The notes under the pieces: generated by a model
What the model was told of the DNA's origin: nothing
Seen by the model: only the letters and a program-made list of their open reading frames with translations
Databases searched by the model: none
Part shown: positions 1 through 8,535 of the stretch, in pieces
Numbering within the stretch: the stretch's first letter is position 1
Layout of the letters: every line of letters begins with the position of its first letter
Translations under genes and position numbers: made by a program
Source: Alkalibacillus salilacus
GTDB taxonomy: Bacteria; Bacillota; Bacilli; Bacillales; Alkalibacillaceae
DNA: 64,000 bases
Direction of reading: 5' to 3'
NCBI RefSeq assembly: GCF_030812915.1
Contig: NZ_JAUSTQ010000007.1
Coordinates: forward strand, 1 to 64,000

Positions 1-95
1 GTCACACCTGTTCCCATGCCGAACACAGCAGTTAAGCTCTCTAGCGCCGATGGTAGTTGGGGTTCTTCCCCTGCGAGAGTAGGACGCCGCCGGGC
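1..95 (+). rRNA. rrf: 5S ribosomal RNA, 3' part (5' end outside window)
   Basis: The window opens inside a 5S rRNA. The typical segments CCATGCCGAACACAG, TTAAGCTC and GCGAGAGTAGGACGCCGC are present and the molecule ends near GGGC at about 95. This marks the end of an rRNA operon whose 16S and 23S genes lie to the left, and the following tRNA cluster is probably co-transcribed. The exact 3' end is uncertain by a few bases. Confidence 0.95.
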
Positions 96-129
96 TGATC
101 AATTCTCCTTCAAGGACAGTTGAAAATAT

Positions 130-204
130 TCCAGCGTAGCTCAGAGGTAGAGCAATCGGCTGTTAACCGATTGGTCGCAGGTTCGAATCCTGCCGCTGGA
201 GCCA
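130..204 (+). tRNA. tRNA-Asn (GTT)
   Basis: Cloverleaf with acceptor TCCAGCG/CGCTGGA, anticodon loop CTGTTAA and T-loop GGTTCGAATCC; CCA is encoded. First tRNA of the cluster behind the 5S gene, the same first position as in B. subtilis trnD. Confidence 0.97.
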
Positions 205-211
205 TTTTTTT

Positions 212-303
212 GGAGAGCTGTCCGAGTGGTCGAAGGAGCACGATTGGAAATCGTGTAGGCCGCTACCGCGGTCTCGAGGGTTCGAATCCCTCGCTCTCCG
301 CCA
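212..303 (+). tRNA. tRNA-Ser (GGA)
   Basis: Class II tRNA with a long variable arm, acceptor GGAGAGC/GCTCTCC, anticodon loop TTGGAAA, and encoded CCA. Reads UCC/UCU codons. Confidence 0.97.
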
Positions 304-313
304 TTAATTATAC

Positions 314-385
314 GGCCCGTTGGTCAAGCGGTTAAGACACCGCCCTTTCACGGCGGTAACACGGGTTCGAGTCCCGTACGGGTCA
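314..385 (+). tRNA. tRNA-Glu (TTC)
   Basis: Acceptor GGCCCGT/ACGGGTC with one G-U pair, anticodon loop CTTTCAC, discriminator A. CCA is not encoded and must be added post-transcriptionally, unlike most genes in this cluster. Confidence 0.96.
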
Positions 386-394
386 TTCTTGACC

Positions 395-470
395 GGAGGA
401 TTAGCTCAGTTGGGAGAGCACTTGCCTTACAAGCAAGGGGTCGGTGGTTCGAGCCCGCCATCCTCCACCA
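395..470 (+). tRNA. tRNA-Val (TAC)
   Basis: Acceptor GGAGGAT/ATCCTCC, anticodon stem CTTGC/GCAAG with loop CTTACAA, CCA encoded. Confidence 0.97.
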
Positions 471-571
471 TTGAAATTATTAGTTGACTTTCATTTTAAA
501 AAAACGTAAACTAATAAACGTGTCATGTTTGAAAAGTTAATCTGTTTTCAAAGTGAAAAAACAGACAAAAT

Positions 572-648
<77 letters not shown>

Positions 649-650
649 AA

Positions 651-727
651 GGTCCGGTAGTTCAGTTGGTTAGAATGCCTGCCTGTCACGCAGGAGGTCG
701 CGGGTTCGAGTCCCGTCCGGACCGCCA
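651..727 (+). tRNA. tRNA-Asp (GTC)
   Basis: Acceptor GGTCCGG/CCGGACC, anticodon loop CTGTCAC, CCA encoded; only two bases separate it from the initiator tRNA. Confidence 0.97.
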
Positions 728-752
728 TTTAAATTTAAATAGTATTACATAT

Positions 753-828
<76 letters not shown>

Positions 829-836
829 TTTGTTTT

Positions 837-922
837 GGAGGGGTAGCGAAGTTGGCCAAACGCGGCGGACTGTAAATCCGCTCTCTCAGAGTTCGGCGGT
901 TCGAATCCGTCCCCCTCCACCA
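837..922 (+). tRNA. tRNA-Tyr (GTA)
   Basis: Class II tRNA with long variable arm, acceptor GGAGGGG/CCCCTCC, anticodon loop CTGTAAA, CCA encoded. Confidence 0.97.
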
Positions 923-927
923 CTTAT

Positions 928-1001
928 AGGGGTATAGTTTAATGGTAAAACGAAGGTCTCCAAAACCTTTGATGTGGGTTCGATTCCTACTACCCCTGCC
1001 A
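928..1001 (+). tRNA. tRNA-Trp (CCA)
   Basis: Acceptor AGGGGTA/TACCCCT, anticodon loop CTCCAAA, CCA terminus encoded. Confidence 0.97.
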
Positions 1002-1004
1002 TAT

Positions 1005-1081
1005 GGCGGTCGTGGCGAAGAGGTTAACGCACCGGATTGTGGCTCCGGCACTCGAGGGTTCGAATCCCTCCGGTCGCCCCA
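1005..1081 (+). tRNA. tRNA-His (GTG)
   Basis: Carries the extra G-1 (1005) opposite discriminator C (1078), the identity element of tRNA-His. The acceptor contains two G-U pairs; anticodon loop TTGTGGC; CCA encoded. Confidence 0.96.
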
Positions 1082-1089
1082 TTTGATAT

Positions 1090-1164
1090 TGGGCCATGGC
1101 CAAGCGGTAAGGCAACGGCTTTTGGTGCCGTCATGCGTAGGTTCGAATCCTACTGGCCCAGCCA
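1090..1164 (+). tRNA. tRNA-Gln (TTG)
   Basis: Acceptor TGGGCCA/TGGCCCA, anticodon TTG in a loop starting TTTTGG, CCA encoded. Confidence 0.97.
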
Positions 1165-1167
1165 CTA

Positions 1168-1242
1168 GCGGAAGTAGTTCAGCGGTAGAACACCACCTTG
1201 CCAAGGTGGGGGTCGCGGGTTCGAATCCCGTCTTCCGCTCCA
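1168..1242 (+). tRNA. tRNA-Gly (GCC)
   Basis: Acceptor GCGGAAG/CTTCCGC, anticodon loop TTGCCAA, CCA encoded. Confidence 0.97.
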
Positions 1243-1282
1243 TTTTTTTAGTTTTAGACTTCTCGAATAATCCGCTTCAGAT

Positions 1283-1356
<74 letters not shown>

Positions 1357-1639
1357 AAAATTTTTATATGATTACATAAGCCAAGTTGGTAGACAATCTG
1401 TTTATCAGCTTTTTTTTATTATAATTTACTTTGAACTTGTTGTTGGGTATACATAGCGGGTCTGAGTGCGTATTTTAACTATTATTGTTCTAAGATAATC
1501 TGCAACTAGATGATTTAACTTTAAAATGCTTAATAAAAAAGTATTAAAAACCTCTTGTGTTTTAAATCATTGTTAGATAAACTCTATATATAGTTGATTT
1601 TATTTAAATTTAAACTACATATTGTATTCAGCTTATGCG
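1357..1639. other. AT-rich intergenic stretch, no gene seen
   Basis: Between tRNA-Cys and the cobalamin riboswitch I see no open reading frame with a ribosome binding site. Bases 1368-1420 contain a D-arm-like string (AAGCCAAGTTGGTAGAC) followed by a T-run, which could be tRNA debris or the cluster terminator. The promoter of the riboswitch transcript should lie toward the right end of this stretch but I cannot single out one convincing -35/-10 pair. Confidence 0.5.
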
Positions 1640-1936
1640 GATGCCTTTATTAGGCTTAAAAGGGAATTTGGTGAAAATCCAAAACTGCCCCCGCAACTGT
1701 AAACGTGGATGAAATGGGATCGCCACTTTATAAGATTAGTCAATGCTGCTTATAAGGGAAGGTCCAGAGTAAAGTGAAGCGTGAGTCAGGAGACCTGTCT
1801 GTATGAGCCGAGTTACATTGTCTTCGGGGTGAAAGAGAATGGAACGACACAGGTGATTACAGTAGGTAAAGAATCCTACTATTGTCATATAGGTCGTTTT
1901 ATTCGCTTTCAACCCCGTTGAAAGCGAATTTTTTGT
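1640..1936 (+). promoter_or_regulatory. cobalamin (B12) riboswitch with expression platform
   Basis: The aptamer shows the conserved core GGTGAAAATCC, the segment CTGCCCCCGCAACTGTAA (1685-1702), and the B12 box AGTCAGGAGACCTG (1784-1797), ending near 1815. Downstream comes a spacer and then an intrinsic terminator at 1901-1936, so coenzyme B12 binding is expected to stop transcription before nrdA. This follows from the known behaviour of cobalamin riboswitches coupled to terminators; here it is inferred from architecture. Confidence 0.93.
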
Positions 1937-1937
1937 T
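1901..1937 (+). terminator. riboswitch-controlled intrinsic terminator
   Basis: Perfect 13-bp stem ATTCGCTTTCAAC/GTTGAAAGCGAAT with a 3-base loop, followed by a T-rich tract (TTTTTGTTT). It sits between the B12 aptamer and the nrdA ribosome binding site (AGGGAGG), the position expected of an OFF switch. Confidence 0.9.
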
Positions 1938-1954
1938 TAGGGAGGCGTGACAGA

Positions 1955-4231
1955 ATGAATACCGTAACTAAAGAAGCAACGAAAGTGGTCACGGGACAAA
2001 ATCAGGAATCATTTTCAGAGGAACGTTTACGAGGATTTATTAAACGAGTAACCAGGGGATACGATCATTTAGACGTAGAGCCTTACGAAGAAAAAGTGTT
2101 GACGGCTATTGGCAGCAAGGATGAAGTGACTAAAGGACAAATAACAAATGAGTTGTTGTTAAGAGGTCTCGATTTAATTAGCCCAGAGGAACCTGACTGG
2201 ACATTTGTATGTGCCAATATTTACTTAGAGCAACTATATAAAGAAGCAGGACAAAACAGAGAATACGAAGCGAGAGAGCGTTATGGTTCTTATCATGACT
2301 TACAACATGTACTAGCCCAAAAACAAATTTACAGTGGTGATATTTTAACGTCATATACGGCTGAAGAACTGAAGCAAGCTGAGAACATGATTGATCCTGA
2401 AAGAGATCGCTACTTTACGTATATTGGACTACGAACACTGGCCGATCGTTATCTAGCAACGGATCATGAAGGACGCGTTTATGAATTGCCTCAAGAACGT
2501 TTTATGACGATTGCATTGACGTTAATGATGAACGAGCCGGAATCGAAACGTATGGAATGGGTTGAAGAAGCATATTGGGCATTGAGCAATCTTTATATGA
2601 CGGTTGCCACACCGACGTTAGCAAATGCAGGTAAATCTTATGGCCAATTGTCGAGCTGTTTTATCGATACCGTCGATGATAGTTTGCAAGGGATTTATGA
2701 TTCGAATACGGACATAGCGAACCTATCAAAAAATGGTGGAGGTATTGGCGTTTATCTAGGTAAAATTCGTTCGCATGGCAGTTCGATTAAAGGATTCAAA
2801 GGTGTTTCAAGTGGTGTGATGCCATGGATGAAGCAATTAAATAATACGGCTGTTAGTGTTGATCAACTCGGTCAACGTCAGGGTGCTATTGCGGTTTATT
2901 TGGATATCTGGCATCAGGATATATTTAAGTTTTTAGATGCGAAATTAAATAATGGTGACGAGCGTCAGCGTACGCATGATTTGTTTACAGGCGTGAGTTT
3001 GCCTGATCTTTTCATGGAGAAAGTGGAGGCACGTGAAAATTGGTATTTGTTTGACCCACATGAAGTTCGAGATGTGATGGGCTTTAGTTTAGAAGATTAT
3101 TATGATGAAGAACAAGGTGCTGGGTCATTTAGAGAAAAGTATGAAGCGTGTGTGAACCATCCTGATCTAACAAAAGAGACGGTTCCTGCGATTGACGTGA
3201 TGAAACGGATTATGGTGAGTCAGCTAGAAACTGGTACGCCTTATATGTTTTACCGTGATGAGGCGAATCGGCAAAATCCGAATAGTCACGCTGGCATGAT
3301 TTATTGTTCAAACCTTTGTACTGAAATCATGCAGAACCAAAGTGCGACAACCGTCGATGAGCAACATACGGAAGACGGCAAAATTGTTGTGACGAAATCG
3401 CCTGGGGACTTTGTTGTCTGTAACTTATCGAGTGTTAATTTAGGTAAAGCGGTTCCTGCTAACGTCCTTGAGCGTTTAATTCCAATTCAAGTCCGTATGT
3501 TAGATAATGTGATTGATTTAAATAATATTCCTGTCCTGCAGGCACAAATGACGAATCAAAAATACCGTGCGGTAGGATTAGGAACGTTTGGTTATCATCA
3601 TTTACTCGCTCTAAATAAAATTGCCTGGGAGTCTGAAGAAGCTGTTGAGTTTGCGGATGAGTTATATGAGAAGATTGCCTATTTAACGATTCAAGCGAGT
3701 ATGGAGCTAGCACAAGAGAAGGGTGCTTATCCATTATTCAATGGCTCAAAATGGCATGACGGACGTTATTTTGACCATAAAGGTTATACAAGTGATGCAT
3801 GGAACCAGTTGAAACATGACGTGCAGACGTATGGCCTTAGAAATGGCTATTTAATGGCTGTCGCACCGAATTCGAGTACAAGCATTATTGCAGGTAGTAC
3901 GGCGAGCATTGATCCCATTTTCAAAAAGTTTTATTCGGAAGAAAAGAAAGACTACAAGATTCCAGTGACGGCGCCTGATTTAAGTCCGAAAACAGTTTGG
4001 TATTATAAATCGGCCTATGACATTGATCACCAGTGGACAATTGAACAAAACGCCAAACGACAAAAACATATTGATCAATCGATTTCGTTTAATTTTTATG
4101 TACGCAATACGATTAAAGCGAAAGAATTGCTCGATTTGCATATGTTAGCTTGGAAATCAGGTTTTAAAACGACGTACTATACACGTTCAACGTCTTCAGA
4201 CATTGAAGATTGCGTGAGCTGTGAGTCATAA
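1955..4231 (+). CDS. nrdA: class I ribonucleoside-diphosphate reductase, alpha subunit
   Basis: Catalytic subunit of the aerobic, B12-independent ribonucleotide reductase that makes deoxyribonucleotides. The 758-residue protein has an ATP-cone-like N-terminus (about 1-95) and a ten-stranded barrel carrying the redox cysteine C235 (SSCF), the N453/C455/E457 active-site triad (NLCTE, C455 being the thiyl-radical residue), second redox cysteine C489 (VVCNL), and C-terminal C753/C756 for thioredoxin exchange. The length, ATP-cone-like region and absence of nrdI nearby favour class Ia (NrdA) over class Ib (NrdE), but this was not tested by phylogeny. A GGGAGG ribosome binding site precedes the ATG. 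Expression should be shut off by B12 through the upstream riboswitch. It lies 12 bp before nrdB. Confidence 0.93.
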   Translation: MNTVTKEATKVVTGQNQESFSEERLRGFIKRVTRGYDHLDVEPYEEKVLTAIGSKDEVTKGQITNELLLRGLDLISPEEPDWTFVCANIYLEQLYKEAGQNREYEARERYGSYHDLQHVLAQKQIYSGDILTSYTAEELKQAENMIDPERDRYFTYIGLRTLADRYLATDHEGRVYELPQERFMTIALTLMMNEPESKRMEWVEEAYWALSNLYMTVATPTLANAGKSYGQLSSCFIDTVDDSLQGIYDSNTDIANLSKNGGGIGVYLGKIRSHGSSIKGFKGVSSGVMPWMKQLNNTAVSVDQLGQRQGAIAVYLDIWHQDIFKFLDAKLNNGDERQRTHDLFTGVSLPDLFMEKVEARENWYLFDPHEVRDVMGFSLEDYYDEEQGAGSFREKYEACVNHPDLTKETVPAIDVMKRIMVSQLETGTPYMFYRDEANRQNPNSHAGMIYCSNLCTEIMQNQSATTVDEQHTEDGKIVVTKSPGDFVVCNLSSVNLGKAVPANVLERLIPIQVRMLDNVIDLNNIPVLQAQMTNQKYRAVGLGTFGYHHLLALNKIAWESEEAVEFADELYEKIAYLTIQASMELAQEKGAYPLFNGSKWHDGRYFDHKGYTSDAWNQLKHDVQTYGLRNGYLMAVAPNSSTSIIAGSTASIDPIFKKFYSEEKKDYKIPVTAPDLSPKTVWYYKSAYDIDHQWTIEQNAKRQKHIDQSISFNFYVRNTIKAKELLDLHMLAWKSGFKTTYYTRSTSSDIEDCVSCES

Positions 4232-4243
4232 AGGAGGCTAATC

Positions 4244-5284
4244 ATGGAACAAACTATGCATGAACGACAATTATATGATCTTAATGCACCTAATAAGTCA
4301 ACTGGGATTATTAATGGTGAAAGTTCTAATGTGCTTAATTGGGATGACGTACGGTTTAAATGGGCCTATCCCATGTATAAAAACATGCTAGCTAACTTCT
4401 GGACGCCGTTTGAAATCAATATGTCGAATGACCAAAAACAGTGGCCTGAATTAACTGAAGATGAACGCGAATCATTTAAAAAAATTATTGGGTTATTGGC
4501 GTTTTTAGATTCTGTACAAACGGATTATTCTGCAAAAGTCGCAGATTATTTAACTGATTCAAGCCTTGCAGCGCTCATGCAAGTATTATCGTTTCAAGAA
4601 GTCGTTCACAACCAGTCCTATTCATATGTCCTGTCATCCCTTGTGGACAAACAAGAACAGGATGAGATTTTTGAGTATTGGAAGCATGATGAGATCCTAA
4701 TTGAACGGAATCAATTTATCGCCGATGGATATGAACGATTCGTTAAGGAGAAATCACCACAGGCATTTTTAGAATCGGTCGTATATGATGTCGTCTTAGA
4801 AGGATTGTTTTTCTATGCAGGGTTCGCGTTTTTCTATAATTTAGCTCGTAATCAAAAGATGGTATCAACGAGTACGATGATTAACTATATTAATCGTGAT
4901 GAACTATTACACGTGAATCTGTTTGCTCATATTTTTAAAGAAACGTTAAACGAAAATCCAGAACTGAATACAGATGAGAATCTGCAATTTGTGACGGATA
5001 CATTTCGCGAGGCGGCAGCACTTGAGGTGAAGTGGGGCGAACATATTATAGGTAATAAAATTGACGGGATCAATATGGATGAATTAGAACAATACATTCA
5101 ATATACAGCGAATAAACGTTGTAAGTTAATGGGTGTGCCTGTTCCATTTCCGGATGTGCATGATAATCCGCTTAAGTGGATCAAAGCTTATAAAGACGCC
5201 GATGAAGGCAAATCCGATTTCTTTGAGCAAAAGTCGCGTCAATACACAAAAGTGTCGGATGATAATGGATTTGATGAATTGTAA
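4244..5284 (+). CDS. nrdB: class I ribonucleoside-diphosphate reductase, beta subunit
   Basis: Radical-generating small subunit (346 residues) that holds a dinuclear metal centre and a tyrosyl radical. Ligands are visible as D89 (AFLDS), E119 and H122 with the radical tyrosine Y126 in the pattern EVVHNQSY, then E186 (VLEGLFF), E220 and H223 (RDELLH). All canonical residues are present, so it is predicted to be active. AAGGAGG precedes the ATG and it is translated from the same riboswitch-controlled transcript as nrdA. The C-terminal tail rich in D/E and ending in DEL should dock to the alpha subunit. Confidence 0.93.
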   Translation: MEQTMHERQLYDLNAPNKSTGIINGESSNVLNWDDVRFKWAYPMYKNMLANFWTPFEINMSNDQKQWPELTEDERESFKKIIGLLAFLDSVQTDYSAKVADYLTDSSLAALMQVLSFQEVVHNQSYSYVLSSLVDKQEQDEIFEYWKHDEILIERNQFIADGYERFVKEKSPQAFLESVVYDVVLEGLFFYAGFAFFYNLARNQKMVSTSTMINYINRDELLHVNLFAHIFKETLNENPELNTDENLQFVTDTFREAAALEVKWGEHIIGNKIDGINMDELEQYIQYTANKRCKLMGVPVPFPDVHDNPLKWIKAYKDADEGKSDFFEQKSRQYTKVSDDNGFDEL

Positions 5285-5361
5285 ATTTGAGTGCTTTTAG
5301 TATCTTGACAAACAAGCCAATTCGTCATATTATGGTTAATGCACGTAAAAAACGTGTCCAT

Positions 5362-5444
5362 GCCGGTGTGGCGGAATTGGCAGACGCGCGTGACTCAAAA
5401 TCACGTTCCCTCGTGGAGTGCCGGTTCGAGCCCGGCCACCGGTA
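5362..5444 (+). tRNA. tRNA-Leu (CAA)
   Basis: Class II tRNA with acceptor GCCGGTG/CACCGGT (one G-U pair), D-arm GGCGGAATTGGCAGAC, anticodon loop CTCAAAA, long variable arm and T-loop GGTTCGAGCCC. CCA is not encoded. It stands alone behind nrdB, separated from the main cluster which lacks the Leu genes seen in B. subtilis trnD. Confidence 0.95.
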
Positions 5445-5482
5445 TTATTAATTAAATAAAGTCTTTTTAAGAAACTTTATAG

Positions 5483-5524
5483 AACTCACAAATGTTGATT
5501 AGTCAATGTTTGTGAGTTTTTAAT
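5483..5524 (+). terminator. intrinsic terminator after tRNA-Leu
   Basis: Stem AACTCACAAA/TTTGTGAGTT followed by TTTAATTT. Likely ends the nrdAB/tRNA-Leu transcription unit. Confidence 0.8.
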
Positions 5525-5538
5525 TTAGCTAACAATCA

Positions 5539-5573
5539 AACAGCTCACCCCACTCATTGTGGGGTGAGCTGTT
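5539..5573 (-). terminator. hairpin at the 3' end of cwlJ
   Basis: Perfect 14-bp inverted repeat AACAGCTCACCCCA/TGGGGTGAGCTGTT with a 7-base loop, overlapping the cwlJ stop codon. The T-tract on the minus strand is weak (TGATTGTT), so it may be a transcript-stabilising hairpin rather than an efficient terminator. Confidence 0.65.
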
Positions 5574-6012
5574 AATATCGATAAGCACTTTCACATGTAT
5601 TAGCTTGTGGTTCGTAATAACAATGTTCTTTGTATCGTCCTGTAATGGGTTGACCGAACCATGTAGGCGGGCACTCACCGTACGGGTTAAAATACCAAAG
5701 CGCATATTGAGCAGGTTGTTGTCTCCAATACTCGATAACTTGTCGTGCTAATCTTTTTTCTGCTTCTCTTGCTGATTGGTAAAATAAATTACCTGCTTGC
5801 ACGGCTTCAAAAGAATAATTTCCACCTTGAACTTGGAAAATCACGTCACGTATAGATCTTAAATCTTCAAAATCTAAACAATTAGCTCGTGCTCGATTAA
5901 CAATGACATTTCCAACCATAAGCATTCCTAATTTTCCTTCACCTACAGCTTCTGCCCTCATCATTCTTGCAATTAAATCAATATCACTCTCTGTATAAGC
6001 AACTCTTGCCAC
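5572..6012 (-). CDS. cwlJ: spore cortex-lytic cell wall hydrolase CwlJ
   Basis: SleB/CwlJ-family hydrolase that degrades spore-cortex peptidoglycan during germination. The 146-residue protein begins MARVAYTESD and has the conserved RAEA.GEG segment with the family's putative catalytic Glu (E21), followed by GMLMVGNVIVNR, ALWYFNP and a C-terminal half rich in aromatic residues and cysteine, matching the length of B. subtilis CwlJ (about 142). It lacks the N-terminal peptidoglycan-binding domain and signal peptide of SleB. A GTG start at 6012 is chosen because AGAGGTGA lies five bases upstream; an in-frame GTG nine bases earlier lacks this spacing. The usual partner gerQ is not adjacent. Confidence 0.9.
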   Translation of the reverse strand: MARVAYTESDIDLIARMMRAEAVGEGKLGMLMVGNVIVNRARANCLDFEDLRSIRDVIFQVQGGNYSFEAVQAGNLFYQSAREAEKRLARQVIEYWRQQPAQYALWYFNPYGECPPTWFGQPITGRYKEHCYYEPQANTCESAYRY

Positions 6013-6201
6013 ACATATCACCTCTTAAGGATTTTATGAAAAAATTTTGGGGGAAATGTAAGATTTTCAAAACTTTTATTTAAATGATTAGAAAAGCTAC
6101 ATGATGCCAGGCTTTAGTTGATAAAACAACCATTTAGGGTTAGAACATGAATATATACGAATGTAAGCATATTTATAAGGGATAATCCCCTTAGGGCTAA
6201 T

Positions 6202-6514
6202 TACAAAATATAAATAATGATCATGAGGCTTTAGATAATGCAATGTAATTTGTTTTTTCGCAAACGTTTAAGCCACTTGATGAGCCGACTAGAATTCAGG
6301 TTTTTCATCTGTTACTTAACAGTTAATATTCATTGTATAAAAAAGCTCAACCTTTAAATATCGGACAATTAATGATGTCACATCAACTTCGATTTTTGAA
6401 AAATTAAGTTTAGTGAAATATTGACGAGAGGGTACGAAGTTATATTATTCACATGATGATGAATATGTGATGAAAATGTTAGAACGAAAGCTTGAATACT
6501 CTAATCATAATTAG
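6202..6514 (+). pseudogene. decayed copy of the CzrA-type zinc-sensor gene
   Basis: Read in one frame, this stretch matches the intact regulator at 9008-9331 almost codon for codon: SQTFK.L.EPTRIQ, then [28 protein letters not shown], and a final SNHN plus stop. It is interrupted by TAA (in place of a Thr/Leu region codon near 6247), TAA at about 6322, and TGA at about 6421 (CGA to TGA), and its start codon region is eroded. The two zinc-ligand positions corresponding to DEH and HANH now read DEY and YSNH. The homology continues a few bases past the stop (TGTTTAAGCT). It is therefore an old duplication that lost function; no copy of czcD follows it. Confidence 0.88.
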
Positions 6515-6678
6515 CATTGTTTAAGCTAGGGTGTGGGTAATGATTTCCTTCCTTTAGTCCACTTTCTAATTGAACAATTCACTCTATTTACTTCCTATAG
6601 ACCAAAATTTTTCACATATAAGAGAAACGATTTGGGCAGACTGATGATTAGAATAAGCATTATTGAGGAGTGAAGGTA

Positions 6679-7692
6679 ATGGATTCAGCACAACACAATA
6701 ACCTTAAATTAACATCAGCAGAAATCACGAATTTATGGAATACATATATGAATGAAAGTGGTTCCATTTGTCATTTACAATATTACTTGAATATTGTTGA
6801 TGATGCTGAAATTAAACAGATTATTCAACATACTTTAGATATTTCTATTTCACAAATTGAAACCATAAAAAGCATATTTACGCAAGAAGGTTACCCTATT
6901 CCACACGGCTTTAAATTAGATGAGGACGTTGATGAAGCTGCACCAAGACTGTTTTCTAATACTTATTGTTTAAATATGCTTAATGAATTAGGGAAAATAG
7001 GTTTGAATTCATATAGAGCCGCCATATCTTTAGCGGTAAGAGACGATGTATACCAATTCTTTAGCCAATGTCTGCGTGAATCAGATCATCTTATAAAACA
7101 ATCTAATGATTTATTGTTGAAAAAGGGGTTGTATGTTAAGTCTCCTTATCTCCCGAATCCAGAATCGTTTGATTTTGTTAAAAAGAAGAGTTTTTTATCA
7201 GGGTTTTTTGGAGAAAAAAGACCCTTGATAGGTGCTGAAATCACCAATTTATATGCCAATTATAAAAGAAATGCACTTGGTAGTGCTACCATGATGGGGT
7301 ATAGTCAAGTCGCACAAAATGATGATGTCGTGAAGTTTTTGCGAAGAGGAAAGGAAATTGCACAGAAGCATTGTGAAGCATTTGGTTCAATTCTTAGAGA
7401 TGACGATTTACCTAGTCCGATGTCTTTGGATACTGAGGTAACTGATTCAACCACATATACTTTTTCTGATCGGAAGATGTTATTTTATGCAACAACTTTA
7501 ATTTCGCTTAGTATTGGTTATTATGGCGAAAGTATGTCCATGAGTCCTAGAAGGGATATTGGTACAATGTATAGCAGATTAGTTGCCGAAATATTAAAAT
7601 ACGCTGATGACGGGGCTAAAATTATGATTAAACATGGATGGATGGAAGAACCGCCTCGGGCATTAGACCGTGATGAACTTACCAAAAAATGA
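6679..7692 (+). CDS. two-domain DUF3231 protein
   Basis: A 337-residue protein of the DUF3231 family, helical ferritin-like proteins found almost only in spore-forming Bacilli and often linked to spore coat or sporulation; the molecular role is unknown. It consists of two homologous halves: LTSAEITNLWNTYM near the N-terminus and IGAEITNLYANYKRNALG near residue 190. ATG at 6679 is preferred over the in-frame GTG at 6670 because GAGGAG sits eight bases upstream of it. Closest relative in the window is the gene at 14080 (shared ends EEPPRALDRDEL and MSMSPRRD). Convergent with a one-domain DUF3231 gene, with a shared terminator. Confidence 0.85.
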   Translation: MDSAQHNNLKLTSAEITNLWNTYMNESGSICHLQYYLNIVDDAEIKQIIQHTLDISISQIETIKSIFTQEGYPIPHGFKLDEDVDEAAPRLFSNTYCLNMLNELGKIGLNSYRAAISLAVRDDVYQFFSQCLRESDHLIKQSNDLLLKKGLYVKSPYLPNPESFDFVKKKSFLSGFFGEKRPLIGAEITNLYANYKRNALGSATMMGYSQVAQNDDVVKFLRRGKEIAQKHCEAFGSILRDDDLPSPMSLDTEVTDSTTYTFSDRKMLFYATTLISLSIGYYGESMSMSPRRDIGTMYSRLVAEILKYADDGAKIMIKHGWMEEPPRALDRDELTKK

Positions 7693-7763
7693 ATGAACAA
7701 ATGTTATAAATGATAAAGTATTTTTAAATAAATACGAACATAACTCGATATGGGATTATATTT

Positions 7764-7795
7764 AAAAACCAGAGCAGTAAATGCTCTGGTTTTTG
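7764..7795. terminator. bidirectional terminator between convergent DUF3231 genes
   Basis: Stem AAAAACCAGAGCA/TGCTCTGGTTTTT with a 5-base loop; the T-run on one side and A-run on the other allow it to serve both strands. Confidence 0.88.
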
Positions 7796-7807
7796 TATTA
7801 GAATCCT

Positions 7808-8311
7808 TTAATCATATTTCTTATGCATCGGAGGTAAGACTAACCATCCTTTATCTTTGTTCATTCTAAGAGCTTTAGATCCTGCTTGAACCTTATTTGT
7901 GTGGAGTCGTTCAAAAAGCATCGCGATATCTTCTCTGGTAGATTGCCCGATAGCCTGACTACATGCGACGAGACCTTGAGAGATATTAATCGAAATGGCT
8001 GCACTAATTTCTGGATCATTTACTCGAGCTCCAACTGGTATATCCTCAAGGTTAGCGCTAGCACGTTCAGGAGGTGATGGTGGGAGAACAACACCGTTCA
8101 CTTTTAGGATTTCCTCTATGTCTTGAATTTCTTGTTTGATACCTTGTTCGAGTTCTTCCAAAAAGCGTTTCAATTCACGATCTCCTGCATGATTGTAAAA
8201 GACTTGATAGGATACAGAATTTCCTTTTGCAACAGACAAGTAGCTCCAAAGACTATAAACTTCAGCGTAGTTTAATGGTTCTTTTTGTTGACTTCCGCTT
8301 AAAATACCCAA
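7808..8311 (-). CDS. one-domain DUF3231 protein
   Basis: A 167-residue, single-domain DUF3231 protein. It has the family pattern of the short subtype: NYAEVYSLWSYL, YQVFYNHAGD, LPPSPPERA, LEDIPVGAR and GWLVLPP near the end, with a ferritin-like four-helix prediction. A TTG start at 8311 is chosen (protein MGILSG) because AAGGAGTG lies seven bases upstream and relatives start there; a longer reading to 8341 has no ribosome binding site. It lies opposite the longer DUF3231 gene. Function unknown; likely sporulation related by family. Confidence 0.85.
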   Translation of the reverse strand: MGILSGSQQKEPLNYAEVYSLWSYLSVAKGNSVSYQVFYNHAGDRELKRFLEELEQGIKQEIQDIEEILKVNGVVLPPSPPERASANLEDIPVGARVNDPEISAAISINISQGLVACSQAIGQSTREDIAMLFERLHTNKVQAGSKALRMNKDKGWLVLPPMHKKYD

Positions 8312-8535
8312 TGTAAAACACTCCTTATTTGGATTTATCACAGGTATTATTTGCAGGAAATATACTTATTATTCATGTTGAAAATAACGATTGTGATTTA
8401 CATTAATTGATTAGACTTGTCATTAGCTATGTTTTCTCATAAATAATGGCTTCATAATGAATGGCGATCACGAATGTAAATATATGTGAGGCTAATGGTG
8501 TAAGTTGAAAAAGTATGACCGCTTGAAGACTACTT

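Noticed and set aside
1368-1420. D-arm-like string after tRNA-Cys, possible decayed tRNA-Leu
   Set aside because: Only the D-arm portion is recognisable; no acceptor stem or T-arm can be paired, so it is not annotated as a tRNA pseudogene.
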